The translations under genes and the position numbers were made by a program. The notes under the pieces are model-generated. The model saw only the letters and a list, made by a program, of their open reading frames with translations, had not been told where the DNA came from and did not search any database. Shown here one piece after another: positions 19,751-28,799 of a DNA stretch of 29,431 nucleotides; within the stretch, counting starts at the first letter, position 1; every line of letters begins with the position of its first letter. The DNA is from JABICX01 sp964528765 (GTDB lineage: Archaea > Nanobdellota > Nanobdellia > UBA10117 > JABICX01). The stretch lies in contig CAZGVA010000006.1 in NCBI GenBank assembly GCA_964528765.1, positions 1-29,431 on the forward strand, in the 5' to 3' direction.

Positions 19751-21856
19751 ATGAAAAAACTAGAGATGACTTACAAAGAACGTGCGAAATTAGCTGAAAA
19801 CCCTGCTGCAAAAAAACTATTCGAATTAATGGACGCTAAGAAAACGAATCTTATTTTAGCCAATGATGAGCATGATCCAGAAAAATTCTTAAAACATTGT
19901 GAAACTCTTGGACCCGATTTAGCCGTTGTTAAAACGCACATTGATATTCTTGATGATTTTACTCCAAGCCTCATTGAAAAATTAATTGAACTTTCTAGAA
20001 AACATAATTTTATGATATTTGAAGATCGTAAATTTGCGGATATTGGCAATACTGTAAAACTTCAATACTCAAAAGGCGTGTATAAAATTGTTGATTGGGC
20101 AGATTTTGTTAATATTCATATTGTTCCAGGTCCAGGAATAATTGAATCATTAAAAAAAGTAGCTAACGAAAAAACTGATGGCAAATCTCGAGGATTTTTA
20201 ATTTTAGCTCAAATGTCTTCCAAAGGTACTATGGCGGTCGGCAATTACACTAAAAAAGCTATTGAAATGGCTAATGAACATAAAGAAGCAATTGCAGGTT
20301 TTATCGGAACTGGCAGTAAGCCTGAAATATTAAAAGAATTGTCTCTGGTCACAAATCCAGGTCATGTTATTTTAACTCCCGGTGTTAAAATTGGCAGTAA
20401 TAAAGATGGACTCGGTCAAAGATATACACATCCAAAAGAAGCTATAGCTGCAGGATCCGATGCAGTTATTGTTGGACGAGGTATTTATCAAGCAGAAAAT
20501 CCCATAACTGAGGCAAAGAAATACAGAAAAGCTGCATGGGATGCGTACTTAGAACGAACTAATCAGGTTTCAATTTCTGACCGAGTTGCAGAGATTCTTT
20601 TAGATATTGGTGCAATTACATTAAAACCAAATAATCCATTCACTTATGTATCTGGAATAATTAGTCCGATTTATGTGGACCCGCGTGTATTAGTTTCTTA
20701 TCCAAAGCAACGGAAAAAGATAATTGAAATATTAATAAACACCGTAAAAAATTCAGGTGAGGATTTCGACGTTATTGCTGGCGTAGGTGTTGAAGGTATA
20801 CCTGCAGCATCATGGTTAGCTCGAGAACTAGATTTGCCGATGATATATTTACGCTCAAAGGCAAAAGGATATGGTAAAGAAAATTTAATTGAAGGCAAAT
20901 TAAATAAAGGTGCTAAAGTTCTGCTAGTAACGCACATGTTCACTGCAGATGATACGCTTACAAATTCAGTTAAAGCTGTCATGGCTGGTGGGGGCCTTGT
21001 CTCACATTGCATTGCAATATCTGATCATGTTTTAGGTAATGTTGCGGAAAAATTACGCAAATTAAATGTAAAAACTTATGCATTAACCGATTTAAAAACC
21101 ATATTAAATACGGCACGGATTACGGAAAGAATTTCCTTAGATGAATTTAATATTACGCAAGATTGGTTAAATGATCCAATTAAGTGGGAAAAGAATTATT
21201 CAGAAAAAATTAAATTTAATCGAGAACGTGCAGCCAAAGAAGTTGCAAACATTTTACTTAATATTGACGCAGTAACCCTACAACCAAATAAACCATTCAA
21301 ATATGCTTCAGGAATAATCTCTCCAATTTATACAGATAATAGATTGTTACTTTCACACCCGCAAGAGAGAAACAAAATAATTGAACACTTCATAACAGTA
21401 ATCAATTCAATTGGATTAAATAAAATAGATACTTTGGGTGGTGTCGCTACTTCAGGCATTCCACATGCAACAATACTTGCGGAAAAATTAAGCCTGCCAA
21501 TGATATATGCATACACAAAAGCATCTGAGCAAGGTCGAAGAAAATCAGTAGAAGGTACTATGAAAAAAGGTGATCAAATATTAATCATCGAAGATCTGAT
21601 TAGCACGGGAGGCAGTTCAATAAAAGTTGCTGAAAATATTCGCGAAGAAGGTGGCATTGTAACGGACTGTTTAGCTATATTTACATATGGCTTAGAAAAA
21701 GCTGCTAAAAATTTTGAAGACGCCGGCATAACACTCCACGCACTTTGTGATCTTAAAACTTTACTAAAAGTCGCTAAAAACAAAAATATACTAACCTCTA
21801 CCGAACTTAGAAAATGCGAAGAATGGATCAAGAATCCTGAGGCTTGGCACCAATAG
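19751..21856 (+). CDS. pyrF-pyrE: fused orotidine-5'-phosphate decarboxylase and two orotate phosphoribosyltransferase domains
   Basis: 701 residues carrying the last two steps of UMP synthesis. Residues 1-272 are an OMP decarboxylase of the eukaryotic (URA3-like) type: VVKTHIDIL with K61, FEDRKFADIGNTVKLQY with the D92-K94-D97 catalytic set, VPGPGI and VGRGIYQAEN for phosphate. Residues about 273-480 form a first OPRT-like domain and 485-701 a second. The second has an intact PRPP motif LIIEDLISTGGSSIK (611-625) and KASEQGRRKSVEG. In the first, the matching segment is LLVTHMFTADDTLTNS, without the acidic pair and glycine loop, so PRPP binding is unlikely there. The order PyrF-PyrE is opposite to animal UMPS. 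The first OPRT may be structural or regulatory. Confidence 0.92.
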   Translation: MKKLEMTYKERAKLAENPAAKKLFELMDAKKTNLILANDEHDPEKFLKHCETLGPDLAVVKTHIDILDDFTPSLIEKLIELSRKHNFMIFEDRKFADIGNTVKLQYSKGVYKIVDWADFVNIHIVPGPGIIESLKKVANEKTDGKSRGFLILAQMSSKGTMAVGNYTKKAIEMANEHKEAIAGFIGTGSKPEILKELSLVTNPGHVILTPGVKIGSNKDGLGQRYTHPKEAIAAGSDAVIVGRGIYQAENPITEAKKYRKAAWDAYLERTNQVSISDRVAEILLDIGAITLKPNNPFTYVSGIISPIYVDPRVLVSYPKQRKKIIEILINTVKNSGEDFDVIAGVGVEGIPAASWLARELDLPMIYLRSKAKGYGKENLIEGKLNKGAKVLLVTHMFTADDTLTNSVKAVMAGGGLVSHCIAISDHVLGNVAEKLRKLNVKTYALTDLKTILNTARITERISLDEFNITQDWLNDPIKWEKNYSEKIKFNRERAAKEVANILLNIDAVTLQPNKPFKYASGIISPIYTDNRLLLSHPQERNKIIEHFITVINSIGLNKIDTLGGVATSGIPHATILAEKLSLPMIYAYTKASEQGRRKSVEGTMKKGDQILIIEDLISTGGSSIKVAENIREEGGIVTDCLAIFTYGLEKAAKNFEDAGITLHALCDLKTLLKVAKNKNILTSTELRKCEEWIKNPEAWHQ

Positions 21857-22100
21857 AAAATACGTAATCAATAGAAAACATCTCAGACATTTGTGCAAGT
21901 TCTTGCAACAAACCTTCTAACTTACTTTCCTCAAGTACATTTTCAGCAGATTTATTTTGGGGGTCCAAACAAACTCCTTGATCTTTGGCAAAAATTATAT
22001 TATATCTCGGTTCTTCTACGCAGTTTGCTCGCACAATTATAGCTAATTCATCGATCTTTGCGTGTACTTCTTCAGGTATCTCGTAAAAGTCATCATCCAT
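21828..22100 (-). CDS. small acidic protein, unknown
   Basis: 90 residues, acidic (MDDDFYEIPEEVHAKIDELA), with two helices, a strand-like middle (RYNIIFAKDQGVCLD) and a C-terminal helix (KLEGLLQELAQMSEMFSI). No membrane span or metal motif. Its 3' end overlaps the convergent PyrF-PyrE gene by 29 bases, an unusually long tail overlap that supports a compact genome but also leaves some doubt about the last residues. Not recognised. Confidence 0.55.
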   Translation of the reverse strand: MDDDFYEIPEEVHAKIDELAIIVRANCVEEPRYNIIFAKDQGVCLDPQNKSAENVLEESKLEGLLQELAQMSEMFSIDYVFSIGAKPQDS

Positions 22101-22150
22101 CTTAAAAAACGGTGATTGAATTTAAAAAAACTTGTGAACTTAATTAAACG

Positions 22151-22477
22151 CTAATTCATTAAATGTTCATTTAAACTTCGAATAATTCTTCTAACAGTTT
22201 CTTTTTGATAACAGAAATTCCATCCTTGCATAATCCATGCAGCAAAATCATTTGGATTCAATAAATCAACAGATACAATATCTTCCAGATGATCTTTACT
22301 GCCTTCATTTCTTGGTTCACCAACTTTACGTTGTACTAAAGAATATGTTTTTAATTTAGCAATAAAGTCGCTCCGATAGATCTCTTTTTCAGAATCAGCT
22401 AAGGGAAGCACTGCAATAATCCCTCCAATCATTTCTGCAGAAACTCTTCCATATTTTGCTGCCTTTCCTTCAGGCAT
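22151..22477 (-). CDS. hypothetical protein downstream of the AsnRS-like gene
   Basis: 108 residues starting 2 bases after the stop of the AsnRS-like gene, so in one operon. It begins MPEGKAAKYGRVSAEMIGGI, with a helical first half and a second half rich in Trp, Phe and Arg (DFAAWIMQGWNFCYQKETVR) ending in a basic amphipathic helix. No known domain recognised. Because its partner lacks an anticodon-binding domain, this could be an accessory subunit, but that is a guess from position. Confidence 0.6.
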   Translation of the reverse strand: MPEGKAAKYGRVSAEMIGGIIAVLPLADSEKEIYRSDFIAKLKTYSLVQRKVGEPRNEGSKDHLEDIVSVDLLNPNDFAAWIMQGWNFCYQKETVRRIIRSLNEHLMN

Positions 22478-22479
22478 AT

Positions 22480-23478
22480 TTAGTAAACCACCTCTGAATT
22501 CATTGGAAATGCTGTACTTTCGTTGATATTTGCACTTTCTGTTACATATTTCATTAATCTACTAAGTCCTAATCCAAATCCGGCATGAGGCATTCCATGT
22601 GCTTTGACAACGTCAGCATACCAATCAAAAACGTCATCATTTACACCTTTTGCTCTAAGCTGATCCATCATTGTTGAAGTTTTTAGTCTTTCAACGAGCT
22701 GTTTTGGATCCCAAATTCTACATGCTGCGCCAACAGTTTCACCTGCTCCAGGAAAAATCAAATCAGTGCTATTTACAATCTTAGGATTTCCCGATGTTGG
22801 TTGCATATTAAAGAATTTTATTTCTTGTGGATAATGTGTTATAAAAACCGGACTACTGAAATGCTCAGCAAGATATTGTTCATGTTTACTTTTCAAGTCA
22901 TCGCCCCATTTCACATCAAAGCCAGTTAGTAAATTAACTGCATCATCATATGTTACACGTGAAAACGGGAGATTAATTTGTTCAAGTTTTCCAACATCTG
23001 CATCAACAACTGCTAATTCTTGTCTACAAGTTTTCAAAACTTGTTTAATCATAGACATTACAATGCCTTCAATATGCGCAATTAATTCAGACATTGATTC
23101 ATCTTTTGCAGTTGGAAACTCCAATTCAATTAAAGTAAATTCAGTGAGATGCCGATCATCTGCTTCAGGTTCTGCCCTAAAACTAGGTCCCATGCAATAA
23201 ACCTTACCGAGTGATTTAATGTAACTTTCAAGATAAAGTTGTCCAGTTTGACTCAAAAAAACTTTCTTACCAAAATAATCCATATCAAACATTGTATCAA
23301 TGTTTTCACAGGCGCCGGTTGCTCGCGTTAAATGTGGTGGCACAACATGTGTAAAACCATTTTCTACTAAATATTTAATTGCTCCGTGAATGAGCTCGCT
23401 CTCAATTTTAACTGTAGCAATCTTACGCGGATTTGCTACAAAATCAACTACTTTTGTATTTAATAAACTATTTTTCAT
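22480..23478 (-). CDS. AsnRS/AspRS-like catalytic core without anticodon domain; possible asparagine synthetase
   Basis: 332 residues of class II synthetase fold. Motif 2 is MGPSFRAEPEADDRHLTEF (F100-R-A-E) and motif 3 is GFGLGLSRLMKYV (300-312), where the usual G-x-G-x-E-R glutamate is Ser. The N-terminal OB-fold that reads the anticodon is absent: the protein begins about where the catalytic domain of AsnRS begins. Archaeal proteins of this build are known to act as asparagine synthetase (AS-AR) rather than as tRNA synthetases, so that is the leading hypothesis; a paralogue of unknown role is the alternative. The ATG at 23478 has a ggag ribosome site inside a small hairpin. It is operonic with 22151. 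Confidence 0.75.
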   Translation of the reverse strand: MKNSLLNTKVVDFVANPRKIATVKIESELIHGAIKYLVENGFTHVVPPHLTRATGACENIDTMFDMDYFGKKVFLSQTGQLYLESYIKSLGKVYCMGPSFRAEPEADDRHLTEFTLIELEFPTAKDESMSELIAHIEGIVMSMIKQVLKTCRQELAVVDADVGKLEQINLPFSRVTYDDAVNLLTGFDVKWGDDLKSKHEQYLAEHFSSPVFITHYPQEIKFFNMQPTSGNPKIVNSTDLIFPGAGETVGAACRIWDPKQLVERLKTSTMMDQLRAKGVNDDVFDWYADVVKAHGMPHAGFGLGLSRLMKYVTESANINESTAFPMNSEVVY

Positions 23479-23481
23479 TTT

Positions 23482-23495
23482 CTCTCCAGGGAGAG
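23482..23495 (-). promoter_or_regulatory. hairpin hiding the ribosome site of the AsnRS-like gene
   Basis: ctctccctggagag (minus sense) is a perfect palindrome forming a 5-bp stem with loop cctg. It contains the ggag Shine-Dalgarno, a few bases from the ATG at 23478. A TATA-like taatatttatacc upstream near 23522-23534 would place this in a short leader. Stem formation would block ribosome binding; opening could be controlled by temperature, a protein or translation. Confidence 0.4.
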
Positions 23496-23583
23496 CTTAT
23501 CTAAGAACCTCATCAATCATAGGTATAAATATTAAAAAGAATTTAGCAAATTAAACCGTAAGTTATTTTAATATCTGAATTGT

Positions 23584-25647
23584 TTAGATATTAGTTGTTT
23601 TATTTTCCTCAACAGTTTTGTCTTTTTTAGGTTCGTAAGGTTCTTTAAATTCACAATCAGGATTTAGGCAAAGTTTCCAGGGTTTTCTTCCCCGAGTATA
23701 AAATTGAACATAAGGCACTCCACATTTGCACGCATTTTTAAGCACTGAAAACGTTCCTTTTTGAGGCATTCCCCAAGTAGTTTTACATTTTGGATAACCT
23801 GAGCATGCTAAAAATCTCTTTCTTGTTTTTCTTGATGTAAGAACGCGCATATCCCCCGTCTTGCATTTCAGACACTTACAAACAGTTGTTTGTTTAGCTT
23901 TAGTCTCAATAAACGCGTCACCTAAAAGATTTCCAATTTCTTGTTTATGATCCCTAAACTCTTGACAAAGTTTAACAATTATTTTTGCAGCATCAGCAAG
24001 AACTTCTTTTGGTGCTTTTTCATTAGAGCGAATTTGTTGCATATCTTCCTCAAACTTTCGAGTAAGTTCTTTTGAAAGAATCTCTGGAGCATACTTTGCA
24101 AAAGTATCGATAACTTTCAAACCAAGTTCCGTTACCTCGATAGGCGTTCCCTGAATATATCCTCGAGTTCGAAGTATTTCAATTATATTTGCGCGTGTTG
24201 CTTTTGTTCCCAAATTCTCTTTTTCTAATGCCTTAATTACTGAAGCGGGTGTATATCTTTTTGGAGGTTTTGTCTCATCTTTCTTGAAACGAGTAGTTTC
24301 ATTATAAATCTCGCCAATATTTAACGGCGGAAGTTCTAACTCTTTTTTTCTTGCGTAGGGCATATACCATTCTTGCCAGCCAAGTTTTGTTGTTGTTATT
24401 CCACTCATTACAAAAGGTTCTCCTTCAATTAACAATCCAACTTTTGTACTTTCTCTTTCACCGGGAACTCCAAAAACAGAAAAGAATCTTTTAACAATTA
24501 AATCATACACCTTAGCTGCATCGCTCTCAGAAATTATTGCAAGTTTTCCTGTAGGATATACTGCAGGGTGTGCTGCATCTTTTTTCTTTCCCTCATTGGG
24601 TCTTAAACTTGTTTTCAAAACCTGTTGCGCAGTCTTTGTGTACGTTCCATTTTTAGCAAGGTTATTCAAAATCTTACGAAAACCCAATTTAACTGGAAGT
24701 TTTTGGGAACTTGTTCGAGGATAAGAAATATATGCCTTTGTGTAAAGCTCTTGCGCTGCAGAAAGTGTTCGCTTAGGTGATATCCTAAAACAACGATATG
24801 CTTCAATTTGTAATGATGTTAAATCAAATGGAAATGGAACGAAAACTGCTTGTTTTGATTTTTTAATCGCATCAATCTTTGCAGGTTTATCTTTAACTTT
24901 ATCAAAGATTTGCTTTGCTTTTGTCTCCTCCCAAAACTTATCCTCAAAATGGATTGCTTCAAATGTATCTGTTTTTATTTTAACATCTGCAAAGATTTGC
25001 CAATATGGTACGGGTTTAAACTTTTTTATATCTCGCTCACGTTCAGCTAATAGGGCTAAAGCCGGACCTTGAATACGTCCAATTGAAAGTGGAACATAAC
25101 GATTTTTAACTTGAGAAACTGCCGCCATAGCTGCTTTTGATAAATTAATACCATAATACCAATCCATTGCATGTCTTGCTTCACCGGCTCTAGCTTGTCC
25201 CCAATCTAATGTATTCATTCGATTCTTATACGCATCAAGTAAGTCTTCTGCCATCATTGTTGAAAACTTCATTCTCTGTGCGTCTTTTTGTTTGCAGACA
25301 AATCTAATAATATTTAAACCAATAACTTCGCCCTCAATATCAAAATCCGTTGCAACTACAAACTCATCGCAACGCTTTGCTACTTTCTTAAGAATCGTAA
25401 GATATTTTTTTGTAAATGCCGAACTTTTTGAAATCTCATGTGTTGGCTTCCACTCAACATCAAAAAGTGGCCATCCTCGACTCGGCGTCCTAAGACCGTA
25501 CAAATGACCTACTGCAGAAGCAACAATTATTTTTTTGTCTGGAATTTCATACCAAGAAACAGTTCCAACTTTCTTTTGCTTTGGAGAACCTAATGCGTCA
25601 GCGATTTTTTGTGCTGCAGATGGTTTCTCAGCTATAATTAATTGCAT
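23584..25647 (-). CDS. topA: DNA topoisomerase I (type IA)
   Basis: Relaxes negatively supercoiled DNA by single-strand passage. 687 residues. It starts MQLIIAEKPSAAQKIADALG; the Toprim acidic triad is VVATDFDIEGEVIGL (D101, D103, E105; the usual ATDPDREGE reads ATDFDIEGE). The catalytic tyrosine is Y309 in AYISYPRTSSQKLP. The RYTPASVIKALEKENLGTKA segment is the conserved domain IV region. Near the C-terminus two zinc-ribbon clusters are visible: Cys residues around 590-621 (CKCLKCKTGD, ACSGYPKCK) and 640-665 (CKCGVPY, CLNPDCEF). A TATA box (tatttataaatc, minus sense, 25669-25680) is 28 bases upstream of the ATG, so the mRNA is leaderless. Confidence 0.95.
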   Translation of the reverse strand: MQLIIAEKPSAAQKIADALGSPKQKKVGTVSWYEIPDKKIIVASAVGHLYGLRTPSRGWPLFDVEWKPTHEISKSSAFTKKYLTILKKVAKRCDEFVVATDFDIEGEVIGLNIIRFVCKQKDAQRMKFSTMMAEDLLDAYKNRMNTLDWGQARAGEARHAMDWYYGINLSKAAMAAVSQVKNRYVPLSIGRIQGPALALLAERERDIKKFKPVPYWQIFADVKIKTDTFEAIHFEDKFWEETKAKQIFDKVKDKPAKIDAIKKSKQAVFVPFPFDLTSLQIEAYRCFRISPKRTLSAAQELYTKAYISYPRTSSQKLPVKLGFRKILNNLAKNGTYTKTAQQVLKTSLRPNEGKKKDAAHPAVYPTGKLAIISESDAAKVYDLIVKRFFSVFGVPGERESTKVGLLIEGEPFVMSGITTTKLGWQEWYMPYARKKELELPPLNIGEIYNETTRFKKDETKPPKRYTPASVIKALEKENLGTKATRANIIEILRTRGYIQGTPIEVTELGLKVIDTFAKYAPEILSKELTRKFEEDMQQIRSNEKAPKEVLADAAKIIVKLCQEFRDHKQEIGNLLGDAFIETKAKQTTVCKCLKCKTGDMRVLTSRKTRKRFLACSGYPKCKTTWGMPQKGTFSVLKNACKCGVPYVQFYTRGRKPWKLCLNPDCEFKEPYEPKKDKTVEENKTTNI

Positions 25648-25740
25648 AATTACTCAACTAAAATTAAAGATTTATAAATATGTGTATAAAATCAGGTAAT
25701 AGAAACACTTTTAAACGAAATCGGATTACTTGTTAGTGAA

Positions 25741-26481
25741 ATGATAAATAATATGGCTAGGCTAGACACACTCTTAAAAGATTTTAGTCCTAATGGTGCT
25801 ACGTTTAATGATCAAATCCTCAGAGATAGTGCTGTTGCTGTTGCAGAAACTTTTGAAAATATTGATTTTGAAAGCGTGCTTGTTGGCGGAAAAGCTGCAG
25901 AAATTCTCTATTATCACAGCGGTCATAGTCGCGGTAGTGATGATATGGACTTCATATTAGCACCTTTTATGCGAAAAAGTGAATTTAGTGAACTTGTATC
26001 TAAGCCAATTATTGAAAAATTAGATGATCGGTATAATATAACCACAAGCAAAAAACGATTTAGATATGGTATAAAAGTCAACTCTGACGACGAACAAGGA
26101 ATTGATTTAAATTTCTTGACTAAATCAAAAGGATATTTATCTGATACAAGTGATACTAATCAAACTTGGAGAGAAATACGAAATGCTCGAATGATACAAA
26201 TCCCACACACAAATACTCAAATAAAAACATATAGACCTGAAGATATAATTGCATGGAAATTATATAATTATGATCAACCTAGAGCAAAAGATTGGTATGA
26301 TATTAAGCTAGTTTTAGATATTTATCATGATAAAATAGATCGAACATATCTAAGGACTGCCATTATTGATCAAATTAATTATCAAATAAATCACAAAGAA
26401 AAACGTGACCATAGCATATCACCCTCATTTGAAGCGCAGCTTATTATAAACAAGCTAATGCGACCAATTAAATCTCGATAA
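25741..26481 (+). CDS. AbiEii-like nucleotidyltransferase
   Basis: 246 residues. FESVLVGGKAAEILYYHSG gives the glycine motif and SRGSDDMDFILA the D-x-D metal site of the AbiEii/toxin type of nucleotidyltransferase. A third acidic strand is EQGIDLNFLT, and TYRPEDIIAWKLYNYDQPRAKDW(Y)D matches the conserved C-terminal helix (K-L-x-x...R-x-K-D-x-x-D). In bacteria such proteins are toxins paired with AbiEi antitoxins; no partner gene adjoins this one, so it may be an orphan or a housekeeping enzyme. A TATA-like cttttaaac at 25708-25716 is about 29 bases upstream of the first ATG; a second ATG at 25753 is possible. The last 14 bases overlap the convergent phosphoesterase gene. Confidence 0.75.
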   Translation: MINNMARLDTLLKDFSPNGATFNDQILRDSAVAVAETFENIDFESVLVGGKAAEILYYHSGHSRGSDDMDFILAPFMRKSEFSELVSKPIIEKLDDRYNITTSKKRFRYGIKVNSDDEQGIDLNFLTKSKGYLSDTSDTNQTWREIRNARMIQIPHTNTQIKTYRPEDIIAWKLYNYDQPRAKDWYDIKLVLDIYHDKIDRTYLRTAIIDQINYQINHKEKRDHSISPSFEAQLIINKLMRPIKSR

Positions 26482-27070
26482 TTTTACCGCGTTTTCCTAC
26501 ATTTATTAAAGTAGTTTTACCAAGTTTTTCTTCAATACCTTCAGCTTCATGAACATGTGAACAAATAGCAATATCTGGTTTAAACTTTTTAATTGCTTTA
26601 GCAATACCTTTTGATCCAGGTACCATTGTAGACATTTTAGCCATAAGAGTATATTCTGGGTGGCAGTGCGTTATCATTAATTTCTTTTTTGTATTTTTGA
26701 TTTTATTAAATCCTTTTTCAAGTAAACCAAAAAGCTCTTTTTCATCTAATTGAAATATCCCTATATTAGCAGACCCTGCTCCAAAAATTCCAACATCACC
26801 AACTTTCATCGAATAGCCATGTAAATCCGTTACACCATATATTTCTGCAAGTGCCGAAGTTGTTGCAGGTGACTCATGATTACCTGGAATAATTAATACT
26901 CTTTGTTTATTTTTTTTAAATGGTCCAATTAATCCTTTAGTTGAAATTTCACCATAAGTTAAATCTCCCGAAAGAACAACTAAATCCACTTTTGCTTTCT
27001 TAGCTTTTGCTGCTAGCTTTTTAGCTGCATTAATATCTCCATGTAAATCTCCTGCTGCTAAAATCTTCAC
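26468..27070 (-). CDS. calcineurin-like metallophosphoesterase, paralogue 1
   Basis: 200 residues with all metal motifs of the family: ILAAGDLHGDINA (D-x-H), VVLSGDLTYG (G-D), IIPGNHESP (G-N-H-E), MITHCHPEY and ICSHVHEAEG (H-x-H). It starts with GTG at 27070, supported by a perfect ggagg (27078-27082) 7 bases upstream. This is one of the few clear Shine-Dalgarno sites in the window. Small phosphoesterases of this type hydrolyse phosphodiesters or nucleotides; the substrate is unknown. A second, related gene lies at 28800-29431. Confidence 0.88.
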   Translation of the reverse strand: MKILAAGDLHGDINAAKKLAAKAKKAKVDLVVLSGDLTYGEISTKGLIGPFKKNKQRVLIIPGNHESPATTSALAEIYGVTDLHGYSMKVGDVGIFGAGSANIGIFQLDEKELFGLLEKGFNKIKNTKKKLMITHCHPEYTLMAKMSTMVPGSKGIAKAIKKFKPDIAICSHVHEAEGIEEKLGKTTLINVGKRGKIIEI

Positions 27071-27171
27071 ACTAAAACCTCCGTTTTAATGGGCTGTTCA
27101 AATGTTTTACAAATTAACATAATAATCTAGTATAACCATATCTTATTTAAAATCTTACAATTAAACCTTAA

Positions 27172-28350
27172 ATGACATTAAATGATTTTGAAAAAAATAT
27201 ATCAAAACATTACTTAATTTCTGCACTTAATGGATTATGGTTTACGATACCAATTGGAATTCTATTTTATCAATCATTTAACATAACCTACACGCAATTG
27301 GGTTTACTTGAATTAATTGCAGCATTAACAATTATTTTATTAGAACTACCTTCGGGAATTTTTTCAGATTTTTTAGGAAGAAAACTCACAACATTTATTG
27401 GTTACATACTTATGTCGGGTGGACTGATTATCACAGGTTTAAGTAGCACATTTCTTATGTTTGCAATAGGTGTAATTTTGTGGGCTAGTTCGCATGCATT
27501 TTTATCTGGAACAAAAAATGCATTATTATTTGACTCATTAAAAAAACTTAAACGTGAAAAAGAATATCTAAAAATTAGAAGCAAGATTCAATTAATAACT
27601 GCTGTAACAATTGTTTTTGCATCAATTAGTGCTGCATATTTATTTAATATAAATATAAGAATTCCACATGTATTATTTGGTATAATTATTTTCTTTGCAG
27701 CAATTGTTGTTCTTTCTATGAAAGAGCCACATTATTCAATTAAAAAATATAATTTATCAAATCAATTTGAACATTTAAAAAATTCAATTATATTTGCATA
27801 TTCACATAAAAAAGTAAGATGGTTAATTTTATTTTCAACATTATTAACTCTTCCAATGTTTGCTTTTGTTAATCTATTAAGACAACCCTATCTAATACAA
27901 ATTGGATACAGCATAATTCAATTAGGATTTATTTTCGCACTAATACATGGAATAAGCGGATTAGTTGCTTCACTTTCAGATAAAATTGAAAGAAAAATTG
28001 GCGAGAAAAAATCATTTATTTTAATCACTATACTGTATTCAACAATGTTTGTATTCGCGGGATTACTTAACACACCTACAGCATTAACCTTTATTATATT
28101 ATTATACATAACAAGAGATTACAAAAAAGTACTTATTGATAATTATATGAATCATCATATTAAATCAGAAAATCGTGCAACAGTATTATCCATACAATCT
28201 CTAAACATGAATATATTTACATCAATATTTATTGTACTCATTGGATATAGCATTGATTTATATTCAATGAACGCCGTATTAATTGCAATGGGTGTGATAT
28301 TGTTTATTTCTGCAATTCCATTTTTATATATAAATTCAAAAAAGAAATAA
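27172..28350 (+). CDS. major facilitator superfamily transporter
   Basis: 392 residues, about 12 hydrophobic spans. The signature between spans 2 and 3 is LPSGIFSDFLGRKLTTFIGY, the classic MFS G-x-x-x-D-x-x-G-R-K/R-x loop. A weaker repeat (SDKIERKIGEKKSFILIT) follows span 8, as expected for the two-fold fold. A long polar loop joins the halves (about 185-205). A TATA-like tcttatttaaaa at 27141-27152 is centred 26 bases before the ATG, so the mRNA is leaderless. The substrate cannot be read; drug or metabolite export is usual for this class. Confidence 0.85.
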   Translation: MTLNDFEKNISKHYLISALNGLWFTIPIGILFYQSFNITYTQLGLLELIAALTIILLELPSGIFSDFLGRKLTTFIGYILMSGGLIITGLSSTFLMFAIGVILWASSHAFLSGTKNALLFDSLKKLKREKEYLKIRSKIQLITAVTIVFASISAAYLFNINIRIPHVLFGIIIFFAAIVVLSMKEPHYSIKKYNLSNQFEHLKNSIIFAYSHKKVRWLILFSTLLTLPMFAFVNLLRQPYLIQIGYSIIQLGFIFALIHGISGLVASLSDKIERKIGEKKSFILITILYSTMFVFAGLLNTPTALTFIILLYITRDYKKVLIDNYMNHHIKSENRATVLSIQSLNMNIFTSIFIVLIGYSIDLYSMNAVLIAMGVILFISAIPFLYINSKKK

Positions 28351-28357
28351 ACAAGTA

Positions 28358-28765
28358 TTATTGTGAAAAATCAAACAGAAGAAATACTTCTAAATCACTA
28401 AGTTCAACATCCAATCCAAATGTCTTTTTAATATTTTTAACGAGATATGGTTTTAATGCTTCAATTTCTTTTGCAGTAGGTAGCTTTTGTGCACTAGCTT
28501 CATAACTTTCATTTGCTAAAGAATATCCAACCAATGCTTCACTAACATCGCAATTACATTCAGTTAAACCTAATAAACTAATACTTAATTTAGGGTTAGC
28601 TAAATTTGGCGTATATATGCCATCATTAAGAAAACTATCTCCTTCACAAATAGGTTCTTCTGGTTTAATAAGAACTCCATTAAGTGCATATTCTTCTCTG
28701 CGAACGATTTCTGTAACTGGGAATTTTACACCCAATATATTATAAATCTCGCCACTACATCCCAT
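28358..28765 (-). CDS. hypothetical protein
   Basis: 135 residues from the ATG at 28765, with a TATA-like tttaaaaatatacc (minus sense) centred about 23 bases upstream. It begins MGCSGEIYNILGVKFPVTEI and has several Cys (including ECNCDVSE) and acidic residues; predicted mixed alpha/beta, no membrane span. The last third is helical and ends LEVFLLFDFSQ. It ends 7 bases from the 3' end of the convergent transporter. No family recognised. Confidence 0.6.
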   Translation of the reverse strand: MGCSGEIYNILGVKFPVTEIVRREEYALNGVLIKPEEPICEGDSFLNDGIYTPNLANPKLSISLLGLTECNCDVSEALVGYSLANESYEASAQKLPTAKEIEALKPYLVKNIKKTFGLDVELSDLEVFLLFDFSQ

Positions 28766-28799
28766 AAAGTAGTAACATACGGTATATTTTTAAATATTA

